From: an uncultured Bacteroidaceae bacterium
Lineage (GTDB): Bacteria > Bacteroidota > Bacteroidia > Bacteroidales > Bacteroidaceae
DNA: 64,000 nt
Reading direction: 5' to 3'
Assembly (NCBI GenBank): GCA_905236985.1
Contig: CAJORF010000099.1
Location: 1 to 64,000 of the forward strand
The notes under the pieces are model-generated. The model did not search any database and was not told the DNA's origin. It worked only from the letters and a program-made list of their open reading frames with translations. The number at the start of each line of letters is the position of its first letter. Positions within the stretch are counted from its first letter, which is position 1. Shown here piece by piece: positions 33,699 through 41,677 of the stretch. Both the position numbers and the translations under genes were made by a program.

Positions 33699-34298
33699 AT
33701 GACCACAGGCTTATACGGCGGCAGCTTCAACCCCATTCACACAGGCCACATCGCTTTGGGGGAGTGGTTGACTCGTCACGCTTTGGTTGACGAGTTGTGG
33801 TTTCTTGTCACGCCGCAGAACCCGCTGAAGCCCGCCTCGGGGCTCTTGGATGACGCTGCCCGTCTGCGATTGGCACGCTTGGCCATTGGCAGGCGCCGCC
33901 GCTTGCGCGTCTCAGATTTTGAGTTCCATCTGCCGCGTCCGTCGTATATGGTTCACACCTTGGAAGCCCTGCGCAAGACATACCCAGAGCGCGACTTTGT
34001 GCTCATCATCGGAGCCGACAACTGGCATCGTTTCCCTCAGTGGTATCAGTCCGATGAGATCCTTCGTCACCATCGTCTCATCATCTATCCTCGCCCAGGT
34101 TATCCCATTGATGAAGCCGCATTGCCCGAGGGTGTCACGATGGTCAACACGCCACTCTATGACATCTCATCAACTCAAATCCGCGAGGCCATAGCCAGCA
34201 ATCCCACCTATAACGGCCTTGGCCTTGCTCCCCGCGTGTGGGCGGAAATCAAGGCCAAGGGCTATTATCTCATCTCACCATCACCTTCTTGCCATTAA
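33699..34298 (+). CDS. nadD: Nicotinate-nucleotide adenylyltransferase
   Basis: Adenylates nicotinate mononucleotide in NAD synthesis. The 199-residue product has GLYGGSFNPIHTGHIAL at the start (nucleotidyltransferase T/HxGH motif), LVTPQNPLKP near residue 38, LIIGADNWHRFPQWY near 106, and the C-terminal ISSTQIREAI (ISxTxxR motif). The 62-nt gap after gmk contains repeated ATTCC words. Its 3' end overlaps the convergent GH43-type gene by 29 nt. Confidence 0.96.
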   Translation: MTTGLYGGSFNPIHTGHIALGEWLTRHALVDELWFLVTPQNPLKPASGLLDDAARLRLARLAIGRRRRLRVSDFEFHLPRPSYMVHTLEALRKTYPERDFVLIIGADNWHRFPQWYQSDEILRHHRLIIYPRPGYPIDEAALPEGVTMVNTPLYDISSTQIREAIASNPTYNGLGLAPRVWAEIKAKGYYLISPSPSCH

Positions 34299-37122
34299 TG
34301 ATGTAGATGCCGCGTTGAAGCGGTGTGCTGTTCGACATACGTCTGCCACTGAGGTCGAAGATGCCTTGAGAAGTGGTGACAGGAGCATCCGCTTCGAGAC
34401 CTTCGATGGCGGTGAAGTCAGTGCCTGTGCGACCTGCCATGATGGTGAGCAGTTTCACGTCCTGTGCAGAGAGCGCACGTTTATAGACAAGCAGGTCATC
34501 AATGTAGCAATCCGCTGAACCCCAGAAGGAGCCTGTACCGAGCTGCATATAAGACGCAGAACGCAGGAAGCTGAGCACTGCGCTGTAGGCGGCACTTCCG
34601 CCAAACGATTTCTGTGCTTTCTTCACGCCATCAACATAAAGGCTGACACCACTCGAAGTGATCGTGACGGTGACGAAAGCCCACTTATCCGTAGGCAGGT
34701 AGTTGGTTGCACCATTGTTGGGATGGTTGATGTCAAACCAGGTGGAGCCATTGTTGAAACCAATATAGGCGTTGCCCGTCATGAAGAGGCGCGCCGTAGC
34801 ATCGTTAGCCTCATTGTTGGCAAAGCTCCAGATGGCATCCCAATGATTGTCGGAGGACATCTTCAGCCACATCGCAATGGTCATGCCACGCAGACTGGTC
34901 AGTCCCTTCAGCGGATTGTCCATCACCGTGTAGCTGGCATCTGCGCTGGCACCGAAGTACTGATGCACCACCGAACTTGCACGGTCAGCGTCGCGCCCAA
35001 TGGTTGGTGCCGTGCCACTGCCCAATGCCTTGAATGTTGGTTTCTGTGTGCGGTCAATCTGATTGGGTGTAATCTTCGACGTGAAAGGATAATGCGCTAC
35101 GCAGTCAGTGAGGTAGTCGCCGTCGGGAAGGTCATCGTCGGCACCTGCTGTGACATTAAAGACCTGGGTATAAGTCACATTATCGCAGGAGATGGTGCAG
35201 GCCAAGGTCACTGATGTGCTGTGATCAGGTACGGTGTAACGTCCTTTCGAAGAGATGACGTCTGGCTCGCTGCTGGTCCATGTGATCTTGGCTCCGAGGT
35301 AAGGCGTGTCGGGCAGGTCGATGTTCGCGCTCACCGTCTGTCCGTCCTTCAGCGAGATGGTGTTGGCACGTGCAGTATAAGCCACAGCAAAGCGCGGGTC
35401 GATATGGTAAGCCCACAGCTGAACGCCGCACGAAGCGCCACTCTCAGCTGTCGCCGTGATGCCAATGGCAGGAATGTTGGTGCCATCGAGCGTCTGAGGA
35501 ACGACAACGCCCTTGTAGGTTACTCCGCCCAGGGTCAGGGTGATATAGCCTGTGCCGTCAGTCATGCTCCAAGTGCCAGACTTCGCACCCGTAATCCTGC
35601 CCTCAGCCGTCAGCTTGACGGTGATGGGTGTCACCTCCTCCATATTCTGATGATCCATCTTATACTTATGGATAAGTACATCGTAGCTGCCAGCCATTTC
35701 CTCTGCGGTGAAAGCACAGCCGCTCTTGATGCTCTCATTGTTGACCTCTTCGCCATCGAACTGGAAGGGAGCCGAGCAAAGCCAACCATTCTCGTTGAGG
35801 AACAATTGGCGCGTGCGCACCTGATGTCCGATCGTGCCGTCGTTGAACTTCGTGTGATAGATGACGAAGGAGCGACCGTTCTGATCCGTGATGGCACTGT
35901 TGTGTCCCTGTGCACACTCGCCCACCGTCTGTAAGCCCCAACCATTGTAAGCACCCATCAGCTTCATTCCACCGTTGGTCTGTGCGTTCTTGCCGAAGTT
36001 CAGCCAGTAGCGGTTGTGGTAACAGGCATCGAGATTAGCGGCATCGAGGTACTGTCCATCGGGCGTTGCAGAGCGGAAGACGCGCATCTCATAGCCACCG
36101 TCGGGATCAAAACCACCATAGCTGAGGAAGAGGTAGTAGTAATCACCGATGTGCTTGATGTAGGGGCCTTCACCGCTGCTGTAGTAGCCGCCAGCGATGC
36201 GCTTGCCGAAGTATGGATCGGAGAGGGCGCGTCCCTGACCGTCGTTCTGAACGGGATAAGTGATGGTGTAGTCACGCAGACCCGTCTGCTTGTCCAATTT
36301 CAGGATGAAGATACCGCCGCTCCATGAACCGTAAGCCAGCCACAACTCGCCTTCTTCATCGAAGAACACATTGGGGTCGATGTCATTCGTCCAGTACTGT
36401 CCCCAGTCGCTGCCACGGTTGTAACGGGAAGGCAATGACGACTGTTCCCCGATGACCAGTTCGAGATCCGTTTTCTTCCATGAGATCTCAGGCGTTGTCG
36501 TGTTGCGGAAACCGGAGTAGTGAACGGGACCTTGATAGACGTAAGGACCTGTGATGCGGTCAGCTGTCAGCAGCACGATGACCGAGTGCCAGTTATCACC
36601 GTTCAAGCTCATATACATCATCCACTTGCCCGAATTGGGGTTGTAGAGCAGGTCGGGGGCCCACATCATCCCATCAATTTTCCAGTCCGCCTGGTCGCCG
36701 TGTGCCCAGTCCTTGGCATCGAATGGGCCGAATGTCACTTCCTGTGGTGAATCGCCGACGAGGGCAGTGACCGTCTTCGTCTGGTTGGTCGTGAAAGCAT
36801 TGGAGTAGTGAGTGGATGTGACGGAGCCGTTGGCGTTGACGATGCCGAACAAGTTGCTGTTATCCACAGCAGCCCAGTTCACCATATTATCTGTAGAGCG
36901 CGCCCAGCCTCGATGCGAGCCAATGATAAAATAGGTCTTGCCTGTGGAATATACCACACTGGGGTCATGGACACTGGCCCAGGTGCGCGTCTTGGTTTTG
37001 TAAAGCGAGTTGATTTCGGATGCCGTCAGCTCGATGGTCTCTTGCGCGCAGATAGATGTAAAGGGCATGAGGGCCACGACAAGCACCAAAAATGATGTCA
37101 GAAAATGTCTGTAAAGTTTCAT
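34270..37122 (-). CDS. Secreted GH43 arabinanase-like protein with LamG domain
   Basis: I choose the start at 37122 (MKLYRHFLTSF ... CAQE), which gives a signal peptide and 950 residues; the track start adds 103 unrelated residues and lies upstream of the promoter box. The first ~420 residues form a five-bladed propeller of glycoside hydrolase family 43: ASVHDPSVV with the catalytic base, NDIDPNVFFDEEGELWLAYGSWSGG, and GGYYSSGEGPYIKHIGDYYYLFLSYGG with the acid. This resembles endo-1,5-arabinanases. A lipocalin-like/Ig segment, a LamG domain (about 720-900) and a sorting-like tail (GIFDLSGRRM ... GIYIINGKKV) follow. Probably degrades plant arabinan outside the cell. Confidence 0.9.
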   Translation of the reverse strand: MKLYRHFLTSFLVLVVALMPFTSICAQETIELTASEINSLYKTKTRTWASVHDPSVVYSTGKTYFIIGSHRGWARSTDNMVNWAAVDNSNLFGIVNANGSVTSTHYSNAFTTNQTKTVTALVGDSPQEVTFGPFDAKDWAHGDQADWKIDGMMWAPDLLYNPNSGKWMMYMSLNGDNWHSVIVLLTADRITGPYVYQGPVHYSGFRNTTTPEISWKKTDLELVIGEQSSLPSRYNRGSDWGQYWTNDIDPNVFFDEEGELWLAYGSWSGGIFILKLDKQTGLRDYTITYPVQNDGQGRALSDPYFGKRIAGGYYSSGEGPYIKHIGDYYYLFLSYGGFDPDGGYEMRVFRSATPDGQYLDAANLDACYHNRYWLNFGKNAQTNGGMKLMGAYNGWGLQTVGECAQGHNSAITDQNGRSFVIYHTKFNDGTIGHQVRTRQLFLNENGWLCSAPFQFDGEEVNNESIKSGCAFTAEEMAGSYDVLIHKYKMDHQNMEEVTPITVKLTAEGRITGAKSGTWSMTDGTGYITLTLGGVTYKGVVVPQTLDGTNIPAIGITATAESGASCGVQLWAYHIDPRFAVAYTARANTISLKDGQTVSANIDLPDTPYLGAKITWTSSEPDVISSKGRYTVPDHSTSVTLACTISCDNVTYTQVFNVTAGADDDLPDGDYLTDCVAHYPFTSKITPNQIDRTQKPTFKALGSGTAPTIGRDADRASSVVHQYFGASADASYTVMDNPLKGLTSLRGMTIAMWLKMSSDNHWDAIWSFANNEANDATARLFMTGNAYIGFNNGSTWFDINHPNNGATNYLPTDKWAFVTVTITSSGVSLYVDGVKKAQKSFGGSAAYSAVLSFLRSASYMQLGTGSFWGSADCYIDDLLVYKRALSAQDVKLLTIMAGRTGTDFTAIEGLEADAPVTTSQGIFDLSGRRMSNSTPLQRGIYIINGKKVMVR

Positions 37123-37152
37123 AAACAGGGCATAAAGGAGTTTTTTGCAGGA

Positions 37153-37160
37153 CAAAGGTA
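37153..37160 (-). promoter_or_regulatory. Promoter -7 box of the GH43-type gene
   Basis: TACCTTTG on the minus strand, 31 nt before the ATG at 37122. It supports the downstream start. Confidence 0.6.
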
Positions 37161-37231
37161 CGGCGTTTTGATGATTTTCCTTAACACTTTGCCCCCTTTT
37201 AACGTCATTTAATATAAATAAGGTGTAACTT

Positions 37232-37263
37232 TTTGGCGGTTTCCGTAAAAAACTATTCCTTTG
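37232..37263 (+). promoter_or_regulatory. Promoter of the OmpA-family gene
   Basis: -33 TTTG (37232-37235) and -7 TTCCTTTG (37256-37263, one mismatch) with a 20-nt spacer, followed by an ~75-nt leader. Confidence 0.6.
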
Positions 37264-37345
37264 CAGCGCAAATCCAGAGTAAATCGCCCATATAGCGCAT
37301 CTGGATGATTTATCGCAACCATCTAAAACGAATAAAAGAACGACT

Positions 37346-38185
37346 ATGAAAAAAATCATCCTCCTGCTCACGGCAGGTCTTCTGCTGACCTCCTGCGCCA
37401 GCAAGAAGAAGTTCAAGGAGCTGCAGTCCAACTACAACTCCCTGCAGACCGAGTACCAAGCTGCTCAGGTCAAGCTCGCCGAGAACCGCGTCACCATTAA
37501 GTCGCTGGAAGAGCGCCTCGCCGATGCCAAGGCCGAGAACGAGAAGCTCTCAAAAGCGTATGCCGCACTGCAAGGCTCCTTTGACAAGAACCTCGAGCAG
37601 GGCAACGTGAACATCGCCAAGCTCGTCGATGAAATCAATGCCTCCAACAAGTTCATCAAGCAGCTCGTCGAGGCCAAGGACAAGAGCGACAGCCTCAATG
37701 TCGTGCTCACCAACAATCTCACCCGCTCACTCTCCAAGGAGGAGCTGAAGGACGTCGATGTACAGGTGCTCAAGGGTGTGGTCTATATCTCGCTGGCCGA
37801 CAATATGCTCTACAAGAGCGGCGACTATCAGATCAACGATCGCGCAGCTGAGACCTTGGAGAAGATTGCCAAGATCATCAATGACTACCGCGACTACGAA
37901 GTGCTTATCGAGGGCAACACCGATAATGTGCCTATCAGCCGCGAGAACATCCGTAACAACTGGGATCTTGCTGCACTCCGTGCATCCAGCGTCGTACAGG
38001 AACTGCAGAACCGCTATGGTGTTGACCCGAAGCGTCTGACAGCCGGCAGCCGTGGTGAGTACAATCCCATCGCCAGCAACGACACTCCCGCTGGTCGTCA
38101 GCGTAACCGCCGCACCCAGATCATCATCACTCCGAAGCTCGACGAGTTCCTGGAGCTGATTGATCAGGCTCCCGCAGAGGAATAA
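37346..38185 (+). CDS. OmpA-family lipoprotein with coiled coil
   Basis: A 279-residue peptidoglycan-associated protein. The lipobox LLTSC puts the lipidated Cys at residue 17. A long coiled coil (about 22-115, rich in LxxxLxxA/ENEKL heptads) precedes an OmpA C-terminal domain with LIEGNTDNVPI near residue 192, NWDLAALRASSVVQEL near 208, and GSRGEYNPIASNDTPAGRQRNRRTQIII near 233. The latter includes the Asp and Arg that bind diaminopimelate. It likely tethers the outer membrane to the cell wall. The 3' end overlaps the convergent oxidoreductase gene by 22 nt. Confidence 0.93.
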   Translation: MKKIILLLTAGLLLTSCASKKKFKELQSNYNSLQTEYQAAQVKLAENRVTIKSLEERLADAKAENEKLSKAYAALQGSFDKNLEQGNVNIAKLVDEINASNKFIKQLVEAKDKSDSLNVVLTNNLTRSLSKEELKDVDVQVLKGVVYISLADNMLYKSGDYQINDRAAETLEKIAKIINDYRDYEVLIEGNTDNVPISRENIRNNWDLAALRASSVVQELQNRYGVDPKRLTAGSRGEYNPIASNDTPAGRQRNRRTQIIITPKLDEFLELIDQAPAEE

Positions 38186-39750
38186 ACGGCTTCAGCGCAG
38201 CGTTCGCCATCGATAGCTGCGCTGACAATACCACCTGCATAACCGGCACCTTCGCCGCATGGATAGAGACCTTCCAACCTGATGTGTTGGAGGGTCTCTC
38301 CGTTTCTAATGATGCGGACAGGTGACGAAGTGCGTGTTTCCACTCCGATGACCGTGGCTTCATTGGTTAGGAAGCCATGACTCTTGCGGCCAAATGCACG
38401 GAAGCCTTCCTGTAAGCGTGTGGCAATCATCTTAGGCATCCAGAAATGTAAAGGCGATGACACAAGGCCAGGAGCATAGCTACTCTCAGGCAGATCATCG
38501 CTGAGACGTCCGTTCACAAAGTCTGCCATGCGCTGGGCAGGAGCCGTTTGCCGACGACCGCCCTGCTGCCAAGCCAGACGTTCCAAGGATTCCTGAAAGG
38601 CCATCATACGCAGATTGCCTTCCCCATCGATGTCCTCTGGCCTGACTTCCACAACCATCCCCGAATTGCTCCATCTGCCATTGCGATGGCTGGGGCTCAT
38701 CCCGTTCACCACTACCTGCTCCGGTCCCGTCGCCGCAGGAACGACGAAACCACCCGGACACATACAGAAGCTATAGACACCGCGATCGTCACATTGTTGT
38801 ACAAAAGCATACTCAGCAGCTGGCAACCAGCGACCGCGACCTTCACGACTGTGATATTGGATCTGATCAATCAGTACTGATGGATGCTCCAGACGCACGC
38901 CCACCGCAATACCCTTGGCTTCAATCTCGATGTTCCGAGCATCCAACAAACGATAGACATCGCGAGCCGAATGGCCTGTGGCCAGGATCACAGGACCCAA
39001 AAATTCCTGCTCCCGATCTTCCTCAGCACCCCCAGCAGCTGCACCTAATCGGCGGCACAGACATCCCCGCACCTTGTTGCCCTCGATGATCAAATCCGTC
39101 ATCTTGGTCTCAAAATGCACCTCGCCGCCACACTGGAGAATCGTGTTGCGCATATTCTCAATGACACGCGGCAAGCGGTCTGTGCCGATGTGGGGATGGG
39201 CATCGCTGAGAATCGTCGGTGACGCGCCGTGCTGGCAGAAGACATTCAGGATCTTCTCCACCGAACCGCGCTTCTTCGAACGGGTATAGAGCTTTCCGTC
39301 AGAGTAGGCCCCCGCCCCACCCTCACCGAACGAATAGTTACTTTCAGGGTCCACACTATGTTCGCGTGCAATTCGCGCCAAGTCTTTTTTACGGTCGTGA
39401 ACGTTCTTTCCACGTTCTATGACAATAGGCCGCAAACCCAGCTCAATGAGACGCAAGGCCGCAAAAAGGCCGCCCGGGCCAGCACCGACGACTACCACCT
39501 GTGGCCGACCTTCGACATGAGGGTATTCGATGCGTTCGAATGACTCAGCATCAGGCTCTTCATCCATCCAGACACGCACGGTCAGGTTCACCATCACCTG
39601 ACGTTGGCGGGCATCAATGCTGCGCTTTACCACCCGAAGGCCCTTCAAACGACGGCTATCCACGCCTTTCTCCTGAACGAGAAAAGTTCGGATAGCTGCT
39701 TCCGAGGCTGCCACCTGCGGCAGTACTCTCAACTGAATATCTTGTACCAT
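38164..39750 (-). CDS. FAD-dependent oxidoreductase (COG2509-like)
   Basis: A 528-residue flavoprotein. An N-terminal ~90-residue extension (QDIQLRVLPQVAA ...) precedes the dinucleotide-binding start VVVVGAGPGGLFAALRLIELG near residue 92 and ERGKNVHDRKKD shortly after. FSYGEGGAGAYSDGKL-like and LATGHSARDVYRLL motifs follow. The C-terminal GLYPCGEGAGYAGGIVSAAIDG is typical of this uncharacterised dehydrogenase family. Substrate unknown. The ATG shares its A with the TAA stop of the upstream CCA-type gene, so the two are translationally coupled. Confidence 0.92.
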   Translation of the reverse strand: MVQDIQLRVLPQVAASEAAIRTFLVQEKGVDSRRLKGLRVVKRSIDARQRQVMVNLTVRVWMDEEPDAESFERIEYPHVEGRPQVVVVGAGPGGLFAALRLIELGLRPIVIERGKNVHDRKKDLARIAREHSVDPESNYSFGEGGAGAYSDGKLYTRSKKRGSVEKILNVFCQHGASPTILSDAHPHIGTDRLPRVIENMRNTILQCGGEVHFETKMTDLIIEGNKVRGCLCRRLGAAAGGAEEDREQEFLGPVILATGHSARDVYRLLDARNIEIEAKGIAVGVRLEHPSVLIDQIQYHSREGRGRWLPAAEYAFVQQCDDRGVYSFCMCPGGFVVPAATGPEQVVVNGMSPSHRNGRWSNSGMVVEVRPEDIDGEGNLRMMAFQESLERLAWQQGGRRQTAPAQRMADFVNGRLSDDLPESSYAPGLVSSPLHFWMPKMIATRLQEGFRAFGRKSHGFLTNEATVIGVETRTSSPVRIIRNGETLQHIRLEGLYPCGEGAGYAGGIVSAAIDGERCAEAVYSSAGA

Positions 39751-41120
39751 TACGAATTACTTTCAAGCCCCATTGCCCTTGCCTTCTCGATGACAAATTG
39801 CAGGGCTGCATCATGCTCATTAGGAATCACTCCAGCGAGGACGGCATCTTTGAGTGCCGTCTTCAGCACACCGACTTCACGACAGGGAGGCAGGTGGAAA
39901 CGCTGCATGATCTCCTCGCCATCGACGGGCGGTTGGAAAGTGCGGATGCGGTCGCGCTCCTTGAGGTCCACGAGTTTCTCCCGCACAAGTTGGAAGTTGT
40001 CGAGGAAACGCTGCTTGCGCTGCTGGTTCTTCGATGTGATGTCAGCCTCGCACAGCAGCATCAGGTCATCGATGTCACCACCAGCTTCGAAGAGCAGACG
40101 GCGCACGGCACTGTCCGTGACCTCCTCGTCGGCAATCACGATGGGACGCATGTGTAGCGACACCAATTTCTTGACATATTCCATCCGTTCGTCCGTGGGC
40201 AACTTCAGGCGGCGAAAGATATGCGGCACCATTTTCTCGCCGATAAAGTTATGGTTGTGGAACGTCCAGCCCAACTGCGGATCCCAGCGTTTGGACTTGG
40301 GCTTGCCAATATCATGCAGCAGTGCCGCCCAGCGAAGCCATAGGGAATGTTCTTCGCTATACGTCAGACTTTCAGCTTCCAACGTTTTCTGCGCACGCAC
40401 GACATTCGTCAGCACCTCAAGCGTATGCCAGAAGTTATCCTTATGGGCGCGACCGGCAACAGCTTCCACGCCCTGCATAGCAGCCAGCTCAGGAAAGATG
40501 ATGTCGAGGAGACCGCTCTGGAAGAGGAGTTCCCAACCACGGGCTGGAGCATCGGAAGCCATGATCTGCTGCAGCTCGTCGGCGATGCGCTCACCAGAGA
40601 CCTTACGTATGGCTTCGCGGTTCACCTGCACAGCCTCGAAGGTTGCAGGCTCTATCTCAAAGTTGAATTGCGTGGCAAAGCGAATTGCACGCATCATTTG
40701 CAGCGGATCGTCGGCAAACGTGCCAACAGGGTCAAAGGTTGTGGCGATGATGCGGTCTTCGAGATCCCAGACACCATCGTAGGGATCGATGAGCTCGCCC
40801 AATCGACCCGGCTTGAGACACACGGCAAGGGTGTTGATGGTGAAATCCTGCCGCTGCTGCGCCTCCTCGAGCGTGTGTTCTTCCACAAAACGGACACGGC
40901 TGTCGCAGTCCGTGCGTTGCTCAACAGCTTCCTTTAGCCCCTTGGCGTTGCCTACGATGACAACTTCGACATCATCGGAATCCCGCTCAAGGAAAAGGTC
41001 GCGAACGAAACCGCCAATGATATAACACTCCACACCCATTGCATCGGCAGTCTCACCGATGGTGTGGAAGAAGGGTTTGTCCAATAATGCGGCCAGTTGT
41101 TCGCGATTGAGCAGTCTCAT
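39750..41120 (-). CDS. CCA-adding/poly(A) polymerase family protein with HD domain
   Basis: A class II nucleotidyltransferase of 456 residues from the Met at 41120 (MRLLNREQLAALL); the track's longer start adds 78 residues and spans the promoter. The head shows IIGGFVRDLFLERDS then DDVEVV where the family has a D-x-D metal pair, followed by RQDFTINTLAVCL and DPLQMMRAIRFATQFNFEI. A C-terminal HD domain includes RWAALLHDIGKPKSKR. The segment between DDVEVV and the VEEHTLE block is about 30 residues shorter than in the homologs I remember. It probably repairs tRNA 3' ends, with reservation. The 3' end is coupled to the oxidoreductase. Confidence 0.85.
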   Translation of the reverse strand: MRLLNREQLAALLDKPFFHTIGETADAMGVECYIIGGFVRDLFLERDSDDVEVVIVGNAKGLKEAVEQRTDCDSRVRFVEEHTLEEAQQRQDFTINTLAVCLKPGRLGELIDPYDGVWDLEDRIIATTFDPVGTFADDPLQMMRAIRFATQFNFEIEPATFEAVQVNREAIRKVSGERIADELQQIMASDAPARGWELLFQSGLLDIIFPELAAMQGVEAVAGRAHKDNFWHTLEVLTNVVRAQKTLEAESLTYSEEHSLWLRWAALLHDIGKPKSKRWDPQLGWTFHNHNFIGEKMVPHIFRRLKLPTDERMEYVKKLVSLHMRPIVIADEEVTDSAVRRLLFEAGGDIDDLMLLCEADITSKNQQRKQRFLDNFQLVREKLVDLKERDRIRTFQPPVDGEEIMQRFHLPPCREVGVLKTALKDAVLAGVIPNEHDAALQFVIEKARAMGLESNS

Positions 41121-41146
41121 TTTGTTAATGATGTTGAAATCGGCTG

Positions 41147-41154
41147 CAAAAGTA
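41147..41154 (-). promoter_or_regulatory. Promoter -7 box of the CCA-type gene
   Basis: TACTTTTG on the minus strand, 26 nt before the ATG at 41120; it places the true start downstream of the track start. Confidence 0.6.
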
Positions 41155-41207
41155 ATAAAAAAAGTTGAGATGGGGCCTTTTCTATTCGAGAGATTTGTGG
41201 AAAGCTC

Positions 41208-41215
41208 TAAATTTG
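41208..41215 (+). promoter_or_regulatory. Promoter -7 box just before the 41224 lipoprotein gene
   Basis: TAAATTTG ends only 8 nt before the ATG, so the transcript would have almost no leader. No TTTG at the ideal -33 spacing. Confidence 0.5.
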
Positions 41216-41223
41216 CGCTCGAA

Positions 41224-41673
41224 ATGAAACAACGATACGCGATATTAGTGCTTTCGACAGCTCTCCTGACGGCGAGTTGCAAGACATCAGTGGAGGCCAC
41301 CGAAGATAACGCCACAACCATGCTCGATGAAGCACGCGAGCTGTTGGCCAACAAACACTACGCTGCCGCACGCGATACCATCATGAGCCTGCGCCGACAG
41401 CATCCGACCGCCTTAGAAGCACGTCGGGCAGCCATACTGACGCTTGACAGTGTGGAACTCATGGAGACGCGCGACAGCCTCTTACGCTTCGAGGACAGCC
41501 TCAACGCAGTCCGCGAACACTTCAAGACCATGCTCCCGCGCATGAACGGCAAGACCAACGAAGACTACTACGTGGAACAACGGCGCATCTTCGAGATGCA
41601 AAACCACTACGATGAGCTGTGCGCCAAAGCAAAATTCTACCTTCGAAAGATCGACATAGATTCTAAAGAGTAA
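41224..41673 (+). CDS. Small helical lipoprotein, unknown function
   Basis: Starting at 41224 the product is 149 residues with a lipobox (LLTASC, Cys19). The track's upstream start adds 55 residues that are the antisense of the neighbouring leader. The mature part is helical: MLDEARELLANKHYAAARDTIMSLRRQHP looks like one TPR-type helix pair, followed by two longer charged helices. No family recognised. It converges with tamL, leaving 4 nt between the ends. Confidence 0.8.
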   Translation: MKQRYAILVLSTALLTASCKTSVEATEDNATTMLDEARELLANKHYAAARDTIMSLRRQHPTALEARRAAILTLDSVELMETRDSLLRFEDSLNAVREHFKTMLPRMNGKTNEDYYVEQRRIFEMQNHYDELCAKAKFYLRKIDIDSKE

Positions 41674-41677
41674 TTTT

